Source of the DNA: Candidatus Babelota bacterium
GTDB taxonomy: Bacteria; Babelota; Babeliae; Babelales; Babelaceae
DNA: 14,042 nucleotides
Assembly (NCBI GenBank): GCA_003484685.1
Contig: DNBB01000046.1
Span: 9,020 to 23,061 of the forward strand
Direction: 5' to 3'
Both the position numbers and the translations under genes were made by a program. The notes beneath the pieces are model-generated. The model had not been told where the DNA came from and ran no database searches. It worked only from the letters and a program-made list of their open reading frames with translations. This document shows positions 1 to 6,428 of the stretch, piece after piece. The number at the start of each line of letters is the position of its first letter. The first letter of the stretch is position 1.

Positions 1-106
1 CGCATGAACCAAAACCCGGGTATTCGTCATGCTTCCAGGTCGCGACCTCCCACTGCAGTGTGGCGCTACTAACGATTTCACCAAAACAGGATGTTTTGTT
101 GCTCAT
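1..106 (-). CDS. Start of unidentified protein, partial, overlapping rnhB
   Basis: Reading frame open from an ATG at 106-104 to the window edge, giving 35 residues. It begins MSNKTSCFGEIVSSATLQW and ends in a P-G-F-G-S pattern. An AAGGA site lies about five bases upstream of the ATG, inside the rnhB coding sequence, so the start overlaps the 3' end of rnhB by 29 bases and implies translational coupling. The pattern G-E-I-V-x-S, then aromatic residues, then P-x-F-G-S resembles the opening strand of small beta-barrel (HAS-barrel-like) domains, but that is a recollection of pattern only. The function is not assigned. Two alternative starts in another frame (GTG overlapping the rnhB stop, or ATG at 30-28) have poorer ribosome-binding sites. 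Confidence 0.45.
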   Translation of the reverse strand, partial: MSNKTSCFGEIVSSATLQWEVATWKHDEYPGFGSC

Positions 107-746
107 GATCGTCCTTCTTCAAAAGAGGTGCAAATGAATATCGATGGATCAGGGTTCCGCCAGTTTTCGCTAATTCTTGGTAATGAGCGGTTGTTCCGTA
201 GCCTTTGTGTTGTGCAAAGCTAAAACCGGGAAAATAGCGGCTCTGCCGTACCATAATTGTATCTCGCCGTTCTTTAGCAATGATAGAAGCTGCAGCAATA
301 GAGATAGAGGCCAATTCGCCACGAATATGGGCTTCTTGCAGTATTCCAAAACTATGAGGAAGGGTGACGGCGTCGATAAGGATGCGTGCGGGTCGTGATT
401 TGATTTGGTACAGCAGATTTTTTAGGGCAAGCATCATGGCTTGCTTGGTTGCCCGCAGTATGTTGGTGCGGTCGATCTGCGCTGCAGGAACAATACCAAT
501 GGAATAGTATGCATTTTTTTGTAGCCATTGGTAGGCGATTGCCCGTTGTGCCGGAGTAAGAAGTTTTGAATCACAAAGAAAAGGCGCGCTGGTAGGAGTT
601 ATAATTGCAACCGCACTAGCGACGACCGGACCTGCTAGACAGCCGCGTCCTGCTTCGTCAATCCCGATGACAAAGTTGCCTGCCTTCCACGCTTCCTGTT
701 CATAGGTATCCGCGCTCACTTTTCTCTTTGTCTGGTTTTTGGACAT
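78..746 (-). CDS. rnhB: Ribonuclease HII
   Basis: Cytoplasmic endonuclease that cuts the RNA strand of RNA-DNA hybrids and single ribonucleotides misincorporated in DNA. The 222 residues are close to the usual family length of about 200. The signature GIDEAGRGCLAGPVV is at residues 28-42 and gives catalytic D30 and E31. DSKLLT at 59-64 is the conserved post-active-site motif. D125 in ILIDA and D162 in AASIIAKERRD complete the DEDD metal site. The HKGYGTTAH motif at 180-188 is the conserved C-terminal signature. Cys36 sits where proline is common (GRGPLAGPV), a tolerated variant. The start is the first ATG. Its Shine-Dalgarno is weak (GGAAA), and a divergent promoter lies upstream. A second minus-strand gene overlaps its end. 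Identification is secure from these motifs. Confidence 0.96.
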   Translation of the reverse strand: MSKNQTKRKVSADTYEQEAWKAGNFVIGIDEAGRGCLAGPVVASAVAIITPTSAPFLCDSKLLTPAQRAIAYQWLQKNAYYSIGIVPAAQIDRTNILRATKQAMMLALKNLLYQIKSRPARILIDAVTLPHSFGILQEAHIRGELASISIAAASIIAKERRDTIMVRQSRYFPGFSFAQHKGYGTTAHYQELAKTGGTLIHRYSFAPLLKKDDHEQQNILFW

Positions 747-759
747 CTAATGTTTCCAT

Positions 760-787
760 TTGACAACTTTTACGACTTTGTTACTCT
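760..787 (+). promoter_or_regulatory. Candidate promoter for the XRE regulator
   Basis: TTGACA (760-765), 16 bases, then TACTCT (782-787). The -35 is perfect but the -10 matches only 3/6. It would give a leader of about 90 bases containing the dyad at 847-860. An alternative pair, TTACCA (810-815) and TATCTA (832-837), also 16 apart, would start transcription right at the dyad. The two cannot be separated by eye. Confidence 0.3.
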
Positions 788-788
788 T

Positions 789-816
789 AGTATATGTATT
801 TAGCAGATATTACCAA
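789..816 (-). promoter_or_regulatory. Candidate promoter for rnhB
   Basis: On the minus strand TTGGTA (816-811) and TATACT (794-789) are separated by 16 bases. They match the sigma70 consensus at 4/6 and 5/6 positions and lie about 45 bases upstream of the rnhB ATG. The site overlaps the region from which the divergent regulator gene must be transcribed. Confidence 0.4.
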
Positions 817-846
817 GTGATATATGCTTTTTATCTATTTGAAAAA

Positions 847-860
847 GCTACCTTGGTAGC
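847..860. promoter_or_regulatory. Dyad GCTAC-N4-GTAGC, candidate operator (copy 1)
   Basis: GCTACC-TT-GGTAGC is a perfect inverted repeat 25 bases upstream of the regulator ATG. A second dyad with the same outer half-sites and the same spacing lies at 1608-1621, on the other side of the gene. A symmetric 14-bp site is the expected form of an XRE/cI repressor operator. In RNA it could also form a 5-bp hairpin with a CUUG loop, so an RNA role is not excluded. Confidence 0.5.
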
Positions 861-884
861 AAAAATTTATGTAAGGAGATTATT

Positions 885-1556
885 ATGGCATCAGCTATGA
901 CCGCGCTTCGCGTGAAAGAATTATTACGTGAGAAAGGTTGGACGACCAAAGTTCTCGCAGAAAAAACCGGCATGTCAGAAAGTTATTTAACACACATCAA
1001 AAACAGTACGCGTCGTTGGAACCAAGATTCGCTTGAGCGCTTAGCGCTTGCGTTTAATATCGATCCACTCGAACTTTTTGCGCAGCGTCGCGCGGGGGGT
1101 ATTGAGGTAGAAACGGTTTCAGTCCGTGCGGCTGATATTGATTTTGTTGTTCAGATGGTTCCTGTGTTGGGTGAAATTCCCGCCCAGCCATCAGCAAAAA
1201 ACAATCAGGTAATGCAAGTTGCCACGGGATGTAAGGGTCAATTTATTCCAGTGCAGGGTGTTAGCGATGATGCAATGTTTGCGTTACGCGTATCCTCAAA
1301 TTCGTTGACACCGGCATTTGAAAAAAATGATCTGTTAGTTGTTGCGCCATCTATGGCTGCACGTTCAGGTGATATCGCAGTGGTCGAGTATGGCGATGGT
1401 AATGTGAGTCGCGGCGTCTTTAAGATTAACCAGACTAGTGAATTGATCTTATTGGAATCGGTTAACGGCAAACAGTCTTCAATCGCATTGACGCGTGGCA
1501 AGGACCAATTCCGCTTTATTGGACGGGTTGTTGCTCGCTACCAAAATCTTGCTTGA
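885..1556 (+). CDS. XRE-family regulator with degenerate LexA/S24 C-terminal domain
   Basis: DNA-binding transcription regulator of 223 residues. Residues 8-65 form a cI/XRE helix-turn-helix (TTKVLAEKTGMSESYLTHIK at 20-39). Residues 92-220 resemble the LexA/cI S24 peptidase fold, with VPVLGEIPAQ at 92-101, MFALRVSSNSL at 131-141, and GDIAVVEYGDG at 162-172. By eye alignment, S140 keeps the nucleophile position of G-D-S-M. The autocleavage Ala-Gly is Ala100-Gln101, and the catalytic lysine position after DGxVx is Gly177, with the nearest lysine at 180. Self-cleavage is therefore doubtful. AAGGAG at 873-878, six bases before ATG, fixes the start. Identical-design dyads flank the gene and suggest autoregulation. 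It could be a LexA substitute, a phage-type repressor turned resident, or a general regulator. Confidence 0.85.
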   Translation: MASAMTALRVKELLREKGWTTKVLAEKTGMSESYLTHIKNSTRRWNQDSLERLALAFNIDPLELFAQRRAGGIEVETVSVRAADIDFVVQMVPVLGEIPAQPSAKNNQVMQVATGCKGQFIPVQGVSDDAMFALRVSSNSLTPAFEKNDLLVVAPSMAARSGDIAVVEYGDGNVSRGVFKINQTSELILLESVNGKQSSIALTRGKDQFRFIGRVVARYQNLA

Positions 1557-1559
1557 TTG

Positions 1560-1596
1560 ACTTTGGTTCTCTTTTCAAAAAATAAGAATCAAGTAT
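1560..1596 (+). terminator. Imperfect hairpin after the regulator gene
   Basis: ACTTTGGTTCT (1560-1570) can pair with AGAATCAAGT with one bulged T and one G-U pair, around a 14-base loop. It lies just after the regulator stop codon. There is no T-tract behind it, so termination is uncertain. Confidence 0.25.
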
Positions 1597-1607
1597 CCTA
1601 AAAAAGT

Positions 1608-1621
1608 GCTACGTGCGTAGC
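1608..1621. promoter_or_regulatory. Dyad GCTAC-N4-GTAGC, candidate operator (copy 2)
   Basis: GCTACG-TG-CGTAGC is a perfect inverted repeat with the same GCTAC/GTAGC arms and four-base centre as the site at 847-860. It lies downstream of the regulator gene and about 100 bases upstream of rpsF, where the rpsF promoter should be. This suggests the regulator could also act on rpsF-rpsR. Confidence 0.45.
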
Positions 1622-1647
1622 GCTATCTTGAAAATATAGATAACTAA

Positions 1648-1678
1648 ATGCACCCCGGCGTAGCCAGCCGGGGTGCAT
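1648..1678 (+). promoter_or_regulatory. Perfect 12-bp hairpin in the rpsF leader
   Basis: ATGCACCCCGGC (1648-1659) and GCCGGGGTGCAT (1667-1678) pair perfectly around the 7-base loop GTAGCCA. It ends 40 bases before the rpsF ATG. The following bases contain only a weak T-run (TTGTTTTA), so it may be a terminator for the upstream gene or a structured rpsF leader. In several bacteria the S6:S18 complex binds its own rpsF mRNA leader. I do not see the bulged CCG motif of that element in the perfect-stem fold. An alternative fold pairs GGC with GCC inside and leaves a bulge. Confidence 0.55.
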
Positions 1679-1718
1679 AGTAATTATTGTTTTACTTCCA
1701 TTTAGTTAGGGGTGTTTA

Positions 1719-2261
1719 ATGGCTACAACAGCTAAGGCGCGCTACGAAATTTTATTATTGGCGGTGCCTGAGATCGCTGCTGACGATGCAGCAACAATAG
1801 AATCACAGTTGCATTCAGCGGTGACTGCACAAAAGGGCGATATACTTTCTTTTGAACGTTGGGGTAAATATCGTTTGGCGTACCAGATACGCAAAAATGA
1901 TTATGGTGTTTACTATCTTTCTCGTTTTGAGCTTCCATCCAAAGATTTGGGCCTTGCGCTTGAAGAAGTGCACAAGCTTTTCCGTATCAAGTATCGCGAC
2001 CTTGTTATGCGGTACATGATTGCTGAATTGCCATACGAAAAATCTCTTGAGTACAGCCGTCCAGAGTCACTTGAAGAAGCGCCTCGTCGTGAAAATAGCG
2101 ATGAACGCAATGGCAATGGTCGCCGTGATCGTGATGATCGCCGTCATTCAGCGCGTCCACGTTTTGAACGTGAAGAAGAAGTTCGAGAAAATGTTGTTGC
2201 TGATGCGCCGGCTGAAGAGGTCGTCGTTGAAGAAGTTGTTGCAGAAGAAGCAGGAGAATAA
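1719..2261 (+). CDS. rpsF: 30S ribosomal protein S6 with long charged C-terminal tail
   Basis: Small-subunit ribosomal protein that pairs with S18 on the 30S platform. Residues 5-105 form the S6 fold, with YEILLLAVPE near the start, then FERWGKYRLAYQIRKNDYGVYYL, and FRIKYRDLVMRYMIA near the end of the domain. The protein has 180 residues against roughly 95-135 in most bacteria. The extra part is an Arg/Asp/Asn-rich stretch (about 118-150) followed by a strongly acidic Glu/Val tail ending EEVVAEEAGE. E. coli S6 also ends in glutamates added by RimK, but this genome-encoded tail is much longer. AGGGG at 1708-1712 sits six bases before ATG. rpsR follows after two bases, so the pair is co-translated. 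Confidence 0.95.
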   Translation: MATTAKARYEILLLAVPEIAADDAATIESQLHSAVTAQKGDILSFERWGKYRLAYQIRKNDYGVYYLSRFELPSKDLGLALEEVHKLFRIKYRDLVMRYMIAELPYEKSLEYSRPESLEEAPRRENSDERNGNGRRDRDDRRHSARPRFEREEEVRENVVADAPAEEVVVEEVVAEEAGE

Positions 2262-2263
2262 GC

Positions 2264-2548
2264 ATGGCGCGTAAACCAAAACTAAGAATCAGTGCACGAC
2301 TACTTCGTCGCAAAGCGCGCCGTTCAAGCGGTGGTGCAGGTAAGCAATGCCGCTTCTTGTCCAATCCAGAGTTGGTTAAAGAGATTGATTACAAAAACAC
2401 CCCATTCTTACGGTATTTTTTGACTGAGCGCGGTAAAATTTTGCCATCACGTATTTCGGGCAACAGTGCACGCTACCAGCGTTTGTTGACTGCTGAAATT
2501 AAAAAGGCGCGTATTATGGGTTTGTTGGCATTTGCAGCAAATCATTAA
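2264..2548 (+). CDS. rpsR: 30S ribosomal protein S18
   Basis: Binds S6 and 16S rRNA on the 30S platform. The protein has 94 residues. The S18 core is clear: CRFLSNPELVKEIDYKNTPF, then GKILPSRISGNSARYQRL and KKARIMGLLAF. The usual C-x-x-C of many S18 proteins is reduced to one cysteine (CRFL), as in zinc-independent forms. The arginine-rich N-terminus (ARLLRRKARR) fits rRNA contact. An AGGAG site lies in the last codons of rpsF, whose stop is two bases upstream. The ssb gene often found between rpsF and rpsR and the rplI gene that often follows are not here. Confidence 0.96.
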   Translation: MARKPKLRISARLLRRKARRSSGGAGKQCRFLSNPELVKEIDYKNTPFLRYFLTERGKILPSRISGNSARYQRLLTAEIKKARIMGLLAFAANH

Positions 2549-2586
2549 TGTGCGATTGTACAAAATATATCCAGTAGGGGTCTCTT

Positions 2587-3078
2587 ATGGCTGGTAAAAT
2601 AGTACGGTGGTTGGTCGTAGTTGGAATATCTTTGGGCGGACTTCAGCTCTGTGCTGAGGAAGTTTCTCCTGAGGTAACCTCGGTTGATCAATTGCAGGAT
2701 ATGGTCTCTCAAACGCAAGAGCAGTTTGTTCTTCGTAAACAAGCATCACAAGAAGATTTGCGCAAAGCATTAGTGCGTGCGCTAGTTAGCGCATATATTG
2801 CAGGTGTTTTTTCTGATGATTGTTCTGTTGCTTCGATGAAAAAGGCAGTCACAGAGCGTAATTGGCGCTTTATGGCGCGGGTCGTTCTTGGAGCTAGTCT
2901 TTCGGTAGAAGAAACGTTGATTGCGCTGCGCGCACTACGTGATTTATACCGCATTCACCATGCAGAGCGCGAGTTTGAACGGGTGCTTCGTGACTTTTTT
3001 GCTTCAATTGAGATGCAACAAGGTTTTCAAGAACAACTTGATGCTGTTGCGAGCGAGCCAGCGGTAGAGCCTTTGTAA
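2587..3078 (+). CDS. Small exported helical protein of unknown function
   Basis: 163 residues, family not recognised. The N-terminus is a signal peptide: basic KIVR, hydrophobic WLVVVGISLGGLQL, then LCA before EE, with likely cleavage after A23. Cys22 does not form a proper lipobox because leucine precedes it, so a soluble periplasmic protein is more likely than a lipoprotein. The mature part is predicted to be helical and charged (DLRKALVRALVSAYIAGVF, EETLIALRALRDLYRIHHAE) with no further membrane segment. An AGGGG site about seven bases upstream supports the start. It begins 38 bases after rpsR with no terminator between, so it probably shares the rpsF-rpsR transcript. No motif gives a function. 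Confidence 0.75.
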   Translation: MAGKIVRWLVVVGISLGGLQLCAEEVSPEVTSVDQLQDMVSQTQEQFVLRKQASQEDLRKALVRALVSAYIAGVFSDDCSVASMKKAVTERNWRFMARVVLGASLSVEETLIALRALRDLYRIHHAEREFERVLRDFFASIEMQQGFQEQLDAVASEPAVEPL

Positions 3079-3085
3079 CATGAGC

Positions 3086-3114
3086 GCGGGATAGCAGATA
3101 TAAAATGCTCCCGT
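3086..3114 (+). terminator. Possible terminator after the exported-protein gene
   Basis: CGGGA and GCA (3087-3096, two-base bulge TA) pair with TGCTCCCG (3106-3113) around a short A-rich loop, eight bases after the stop codon. A T-tract is lacking immediately downstream, though ATATTTTGG follows. It would separate the rpsF operon from typA. Confidence 0.35.
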
Positions 3115-3160
3115 GGCCGTAGGATATTTTGGTACATATAAGTTAGCATATCATTTATAT

Positions 3161-3198
3161 GCCCCGGACCTGGTCACTATGAGTTGACAGTTCGGGGC
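3161..3198 (+). promoter_or_regulatory. Hairpin in the typA leader
   Basis: GCCCCGGAC (3161-3169) pairs with GTTCGGGGC (3190-3198) over nine positions with one G-U. GTCA (3173-3176) and TGAC (3185-3188) extend the stem inside. It ends 30 bases before the typA ATG and is followed by CCTATTTCTC. It could be an attenuator, a terminator for read-through from upstream, or a structured leader. A TATCAT -10-like hexamer sits just upstream at 3149-3154 but has no convincing -35. Confidence 0.4.
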
Positions 3199-3228
3199 CC
3201 TATTTCTCGTTGGGGGTGGAGCTGGTTT

Positions 3229-5037
3229 ATGGAAATCTCTAGAAATAATTTACGTAATATCGCAATCATTGCGCACGTTGACCATGGAAAAACTACCTTA
3301 GTTGATAAGTTGCTGCAGCAATCGGGTACGGTTGGCTGTCAAGAGGGCGCAGATCGAGTTATGGACTCAAACGTCCTTGAGCGTGAGCGCGGAATTACGA
3401 TTTTGGCCAAGAATACTGGTGTGCGGTATGGCGAATACGATATCAACATTGTCGATACCCCGGGTCACTCTGATTTTGGTGGCGAAGTTGAGCGTACGCT
3501 GCAGATGGTTGAAGGCTTCTTGTTGTTAGTCGATGCAGCCGAAGGCGTCTTGCCGGGAACACGATTTGTGCTTCAAAAAGCGTTACAATTAAACCTTAAG
3601 CCAATTGTTCTGATTAATAAGATCGATCGTCCCGATGCTGATGTTGAGCGGACGGCGAGTGGCGTTGTGGACCTTTTTCTTGATTTAGCAACGGAAACAG
3701 AACAACTTGATTTTCCTATTTTGTATGGTTCGTCGCGTGATGGTTTTGTAACCGAAAATCCAGATGTAAGGACAAATGATTGTACCATTTTGTTTGATGC
3801 GATCATTAAGCATATCCCTGCACCTACGCCGCATGGGGATTCATTGCGTGTGTTGGTTACTAATTTAGACTACTCTGACTTCTTGGGTCACATTGCGGTT
3901 GGTCGCGTATTTGCTGGTACGATTGAAAAAGGACAGCAATTTGTTTGTGCACGTGATGAGTATCTCAGTAAACCGATGAAGGTAACAAAGCTTATGAAGT
4001 TTTGTGGTCTTGAACGGTATGAGGTTGATCGTGCTGAATATGGCGACATTATCTGTGTGACCGGTTTTACCGAGCAACCGTTGATTGGTATGACGTTGTG
4101 CGAAGTTGGCAAGGCTGATCCATACCCATATGTGGCTATTGATGAGCCCACGATGTCGATGTACTTTTCGGTTAATGACTCACCGTTTAGTGCGCGCGAA
4201 GGGGACTTGCTTACTTCCCGTCAGATTCGTGATCGCCTCTTTAAAGAATTGCGTATTAACGTGGCATTGCGTGTTGAAGAAACTGATGCATCTGACTCGT
4301 ACAAGGTCTCTGGTCGTGGTCAGCTGCACCTTGGGATTTTGATTGAGAATATGCGTCGTGAAGGCTTCGAGCTGCAAGTATCGGCGCCCGAAGTAATTTT
4401 TAAGATGATTGATGGCGTTCGTTGTGAGCCGATTGAATACTTAGTTGTTGATGTTCAAGAAGAACATCAGGGCGTGGTTATGGAACTTTTGGGTCGTAAA
4501 AAGGCTGAAATGAAGTACATGCATCATTATAATAATGGGCGGGTACGGATTGAGTTTGAAGTGCCGTCCCGAGGGTTACTAGGGTTTCGTGGACAATTTT
4601 TGACCGAAACGCGCGGCACCGGTATTGCAACCTTTAGTTTTCATGGATATGCGCCGTATCGGGGTGATATCATCATGCGTACCAAGGGCGCGTTGGTTTC
4701 GATGGAGAATGGCACGGTAACGGCCTTTGCGCTCAATACATTGCAACAGCGTGGTACGCTTTTTGTAAAACCCGGCGACGAGGTTTATGAGGGACAGATT
4801 GTTGGTGAAAATAGCCGCGATGATGACATGGCGGTTAACCCATGCAAAGGTAAAAAGTTATCAAACATGCGCGCGTCAGGCTCTGATACTTTGGTTAAGA
4901 TCGAGCCACCACGCGTTATGAGCTTGGAAACCTGCATGGAATGGATTATGCCTGATGAATTGATCGAAGTTGCGCCTAAGAGTATTCGTCTGCGCAAGCG
5001 TGTATTGCGTGCGGGTATGCGCAAGAAAGATTCATAA
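3229..5037 (+). CDS. typA: Ribosome-binding GTPase TypA/BipA
   Basis: Translational GTPase of the EF-G/LepA group that binds the 70S ribosome and aids large-subunit assembly and growth under stress or cold. The 602 residues match the family length of about 605. The G domain has G1 AHVDHGKTTL (15-24), switch I RERGITI (52-58), G3 DTPGH (76-80) and G4 NKID (130-133). Later domains are intact, including SGRGQLHLGILIENMRREGF and the TypA-specific C-terminal part (RGLLGFRGQFLTETRGTG, KGKKLSNMRASGSD). The start is the ATG at 3229, preceded by GGAG seven bases away and followed directly by the conserved N-terminus. An upstream TTG at 3184 in frame is rejected because it lies in the leader hairpin. 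truA begins 31 bases downstream, likely in the same transcript. Confidence 0.96.
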   Translation: MEISRNNLRNIAIIAHVDHGKTTLVDKLLQQSGTVGCQEGADRVMDSNVLERERGITILAKNTGVRYGEYDINIVDTPGHSDFGGEVERTLQMVEGFLLLVDAAEGVLPGTRFVLQKALQLNLKPIVLINKIDRPDADVERTASGVVDLFLDLATETEQLDFPILYGSSRDGFVTENPDVRTNDCTILFDAIIKHIPAPTPHGDSLRVLVTNLDYSDFLGHIAVGRVFAGTIEKGQQFVCARDEYLSKPMKVTKLMKFCGLERYEVDRAEYGDIICVTGFTEQPLIGMTLCEVGKADPYPYVAIDEPTMSMYFSVNDSPFSAREGDLLTSRQIRDRLFKELRINVALRVEETDASDSYKVSGRGQLHLGILIENMRREGFELQVSAPEVIFKMIDGVRCEPIEYLVVDVQEEHQGVVMELLGRKKAEMKYMHHYNNGRVRIEFEVPSRGLLGFRGQFLTETRGTGIATFSFHGYAPYRGDIIMRTKGALVSMENGTVTAFALNTLQQRGTLFVKPGDEVYEGQIVGENSRDDDMAVNPCKGKKLSNMRASGSDTLVKIEPPRVMSLETCMEWIMPDELIEVAPKSIRLRKRVLRAGMRKKDS

Positions 5038-5068
5038 TAACTCGGGTATGTACGTGGAAGATAGGTCC

Positions 5069-5851
5069 ATGCATCAGTATGCGTTACTCCTAGCCTACAA
5101 TGGCACGCATTTTGCCGGTTGGCAGGAACAGGCCCCAGGGCGTGGTGTAACTGTTGCAGGAGAGGTTAAACGAACATTTATCCGCGTATTTAATCATCAA
5201 ATAAGCTTGGTCGGTGCATCACGCACCGACGCAGGCGTTCATGCGCTCGGACAAGTAGCGGGTATTCGCACGACGTTAGATATTGCGCCGGATACGCTGC
5301 GCTTTGCCCTGCAAAACCAGCTGCCTAAGGATATATATCTCCGTCGTGTTATCAAGGTTTCTGCTTCAGCGCATCCACAAAAGAATGTCGCGTGGAAAGA
5401 GTATCAATATCATGTTGCGCGTCGATCGGTCATGCCCTATTTGGCGCCCTATTGCGCCCAACATCCCTATGCGATCGATTTTGATCGGCTTTCTTGGGCA
5501 TTGGCCCAGTTTAAAGGCGTCCATGACTTTTGGGCGTTTGGTTCCAGTAGCTCTGATTACGCGGGGGTATCTACGATCTGTTCAGTTACTCATGCTTCCT
5601 GCTCGCGGTTGCGGCATACGGGAATTGTACGCATGGTGATCCGGGGAGACCGGTTTATTCATCATATGGTTCGGCGCATTGTTGGGGCAGCGTTGCGATA
5701 TGCTTCGTATCCAGAGCTTGATGAGGCGTATATTTATTCAACGTTGACTAGGACGGTTGATCGGATGATTATTCCGACGGCGTCTGCTGCGGGGTTAGTA
5801 TTGCGAAAAATTGTTTATCGAGAAGGAGAAGGGTATGAATGGACTTCTTAG
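5069..5851 (+). CDS. truA: tRNA pseudouridine(38-40) synthase TruA
   Basis: Converts uridines 38, 39 and 40 in the anticodon stem of many tRNAs to pseudouridine. The protein has 260 residues from the chosen ATG. The family opening Y-A-L-x-x-x-Y-x-G is at 4-12 (YNG instead of the usual YDG), followed by FAGWQ. The catalytic motif is GASRTDAGVHALGQ with nucleophile D54. KEYQYHV and the C-terminal DRFIHHMVRRIVGAAL are also conserved. The start at 5069 is preceded by GGAAGATAGG and fits family alignment. An in-frame ATG at 5048 would add seven residues and is possible. An extension back to 4970 would run through typA in another frame and is unlikely. The 3' end overlaps the next gene by 17 bases. 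Confidence 0.95.
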   Translation: MHQYALLLAYNGTHFAGWQEQAPGRGVTVAGEVKRTFIRVFNHQISLVGASRTDAGVHALGQVAGIRTTLDIAPDTLRFALQNQLPKDIYLRRVIKVSASAHPQKNVAWKEYQYHVARRSVMPYLAPYCAQHPYAIDFDRLSWALAQFKGVHDFWAFGSSSSDYAGVSTICSVTHASCSRLRHTGIVRMVIRGDRFIHHMVRRIVGAALRYASYPELDEAYIYSTLTRTVDRMIIPTASAAGLVLRKIVYREGEGYEWTS

Positions 5852-6401
5852 AGCAAGATGGTGGCTTGGCATTGGGGTAGTACTGATTGCATTTGGTGGT
5901 GGTCTCTGGTGGTGGAACAATCGAACAACCTGCACGATCTTAGAATATCAACGTGCCCGGGATGTAAACGACTTGTTGCACATATTTGCCGATGACAGTT
6001 ACTGGCTTGATGCTCGTCCGGCTAAGGATGCTTTGGCCGCGTTTGCGCGTGAGCTTGAGCATGTTGAGCATCCAGAATGGAAACCTACGCACGAGGGACC
6101 GATGCAGTGGCGTATTGCCCACTGTGGAAGCAAAACGGTAGGATTTATTTCTTTCTATCACAAGGGCTCCAATCGGGCCCGTATTTTGTATCTCGGGGTA
6201 GATAAAGACTATCGCAAAAAGGGGCTAGGCAGAGATCTTATGAAGGCAGCGATTGCAGCGCTTCAAGCCCAAGGAATTCGTGAGATCATTATTGCAACGC
6301 GTATTGAAAATTTCCGGGCACAAAATCTCTATCGGCAGCTTGGTTTTGCAACGACGAGTACGGAGGGGGATTTTATCTTCTTAGAGCTGCATGCCCAGTA
6401 A
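5835..6401 (+). CDS. Membrane-anchored GNAT-family N-acetyltransferase
   Basis: 188 residues. The GNAT fold transfers acetyl from acetyl-CoA to an amine; the substrate is unknown. Motif A with the CoA-binding loop is VDKDYRKKGLGRDLM from residue 122 (R127-x-x-G130-x-G132). Motif B is NFRAQNLYRQLGF at 159-171, the pattern seen in RimI-like enzymes. Unusually, residues 8-27 form one hydrophobic segment (WLGIGVVLIAFGGGLWWW) preceded by arginines, which looks like an N-terminal anchor or uncleaved signal. The AAGGAGAAGGG site right before the ATG at 5835 fixes the start, so the gene begins 17 bases inside truA and is probably coupled to it. By the positive-inside rule the catalytic domain would face the periplasm, where acetyl-CoA is scarce, so topology deserves doubt. 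Confidence 0.85.
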   Translation: MNGLLRARWWLGIGVVLIAFGGGLWWWNNRTTCTILEYQRARDVNDLLHIFADDSYWLDARPAKDALAAFARELEHVEHPEWKPTHEGPMQWRIAHCGSKTVGFISFYHKGSNRARILYLGVDKDYRKKGLGRDLMKAAIAALQAQGIREIIIATRIENFRAQNLYRQLGFATTSTEGDFIFLELHAQ

Positions 6402-6428
6402 TACTGAATTAATACTAGCATAAAAACG

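Noticed and set aside
37..48. Perfect palindrome AGGTCGCGACCT
   Set aside because: Lies within the coupled coding start and has no partner copy in the window; could be chance.
1..77. tRNA-like look of GACCTCCCACTGCAG and nearby bases (minus-strand tRNA gene)
   Set aside because: The anticodon stem cannot form five pairs with a seven-base loop and no T-arm is present; an overlapping coding start explains the region better.
2005..2364. Long minus-strand frame across rpsF and rpsR
   Set aside because: Leu/His/Gln-rich shadow of the repetitive acidic S6 tail with no start signals.
3184..3228. In-frame TTG start extending TypA by 15 residues
   Set aside because: It lies in a stable leader hairpin, adds non-conserved residues and has no ribosome site, while the ATG at 3229 has one.
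4970..5068. Upstream in-frame ATG extending TruA by 33 residues
   Set aside because: It overlaps the end of typA in another frame and adds a Cys/Arg-rich stretch foreign to TruA.
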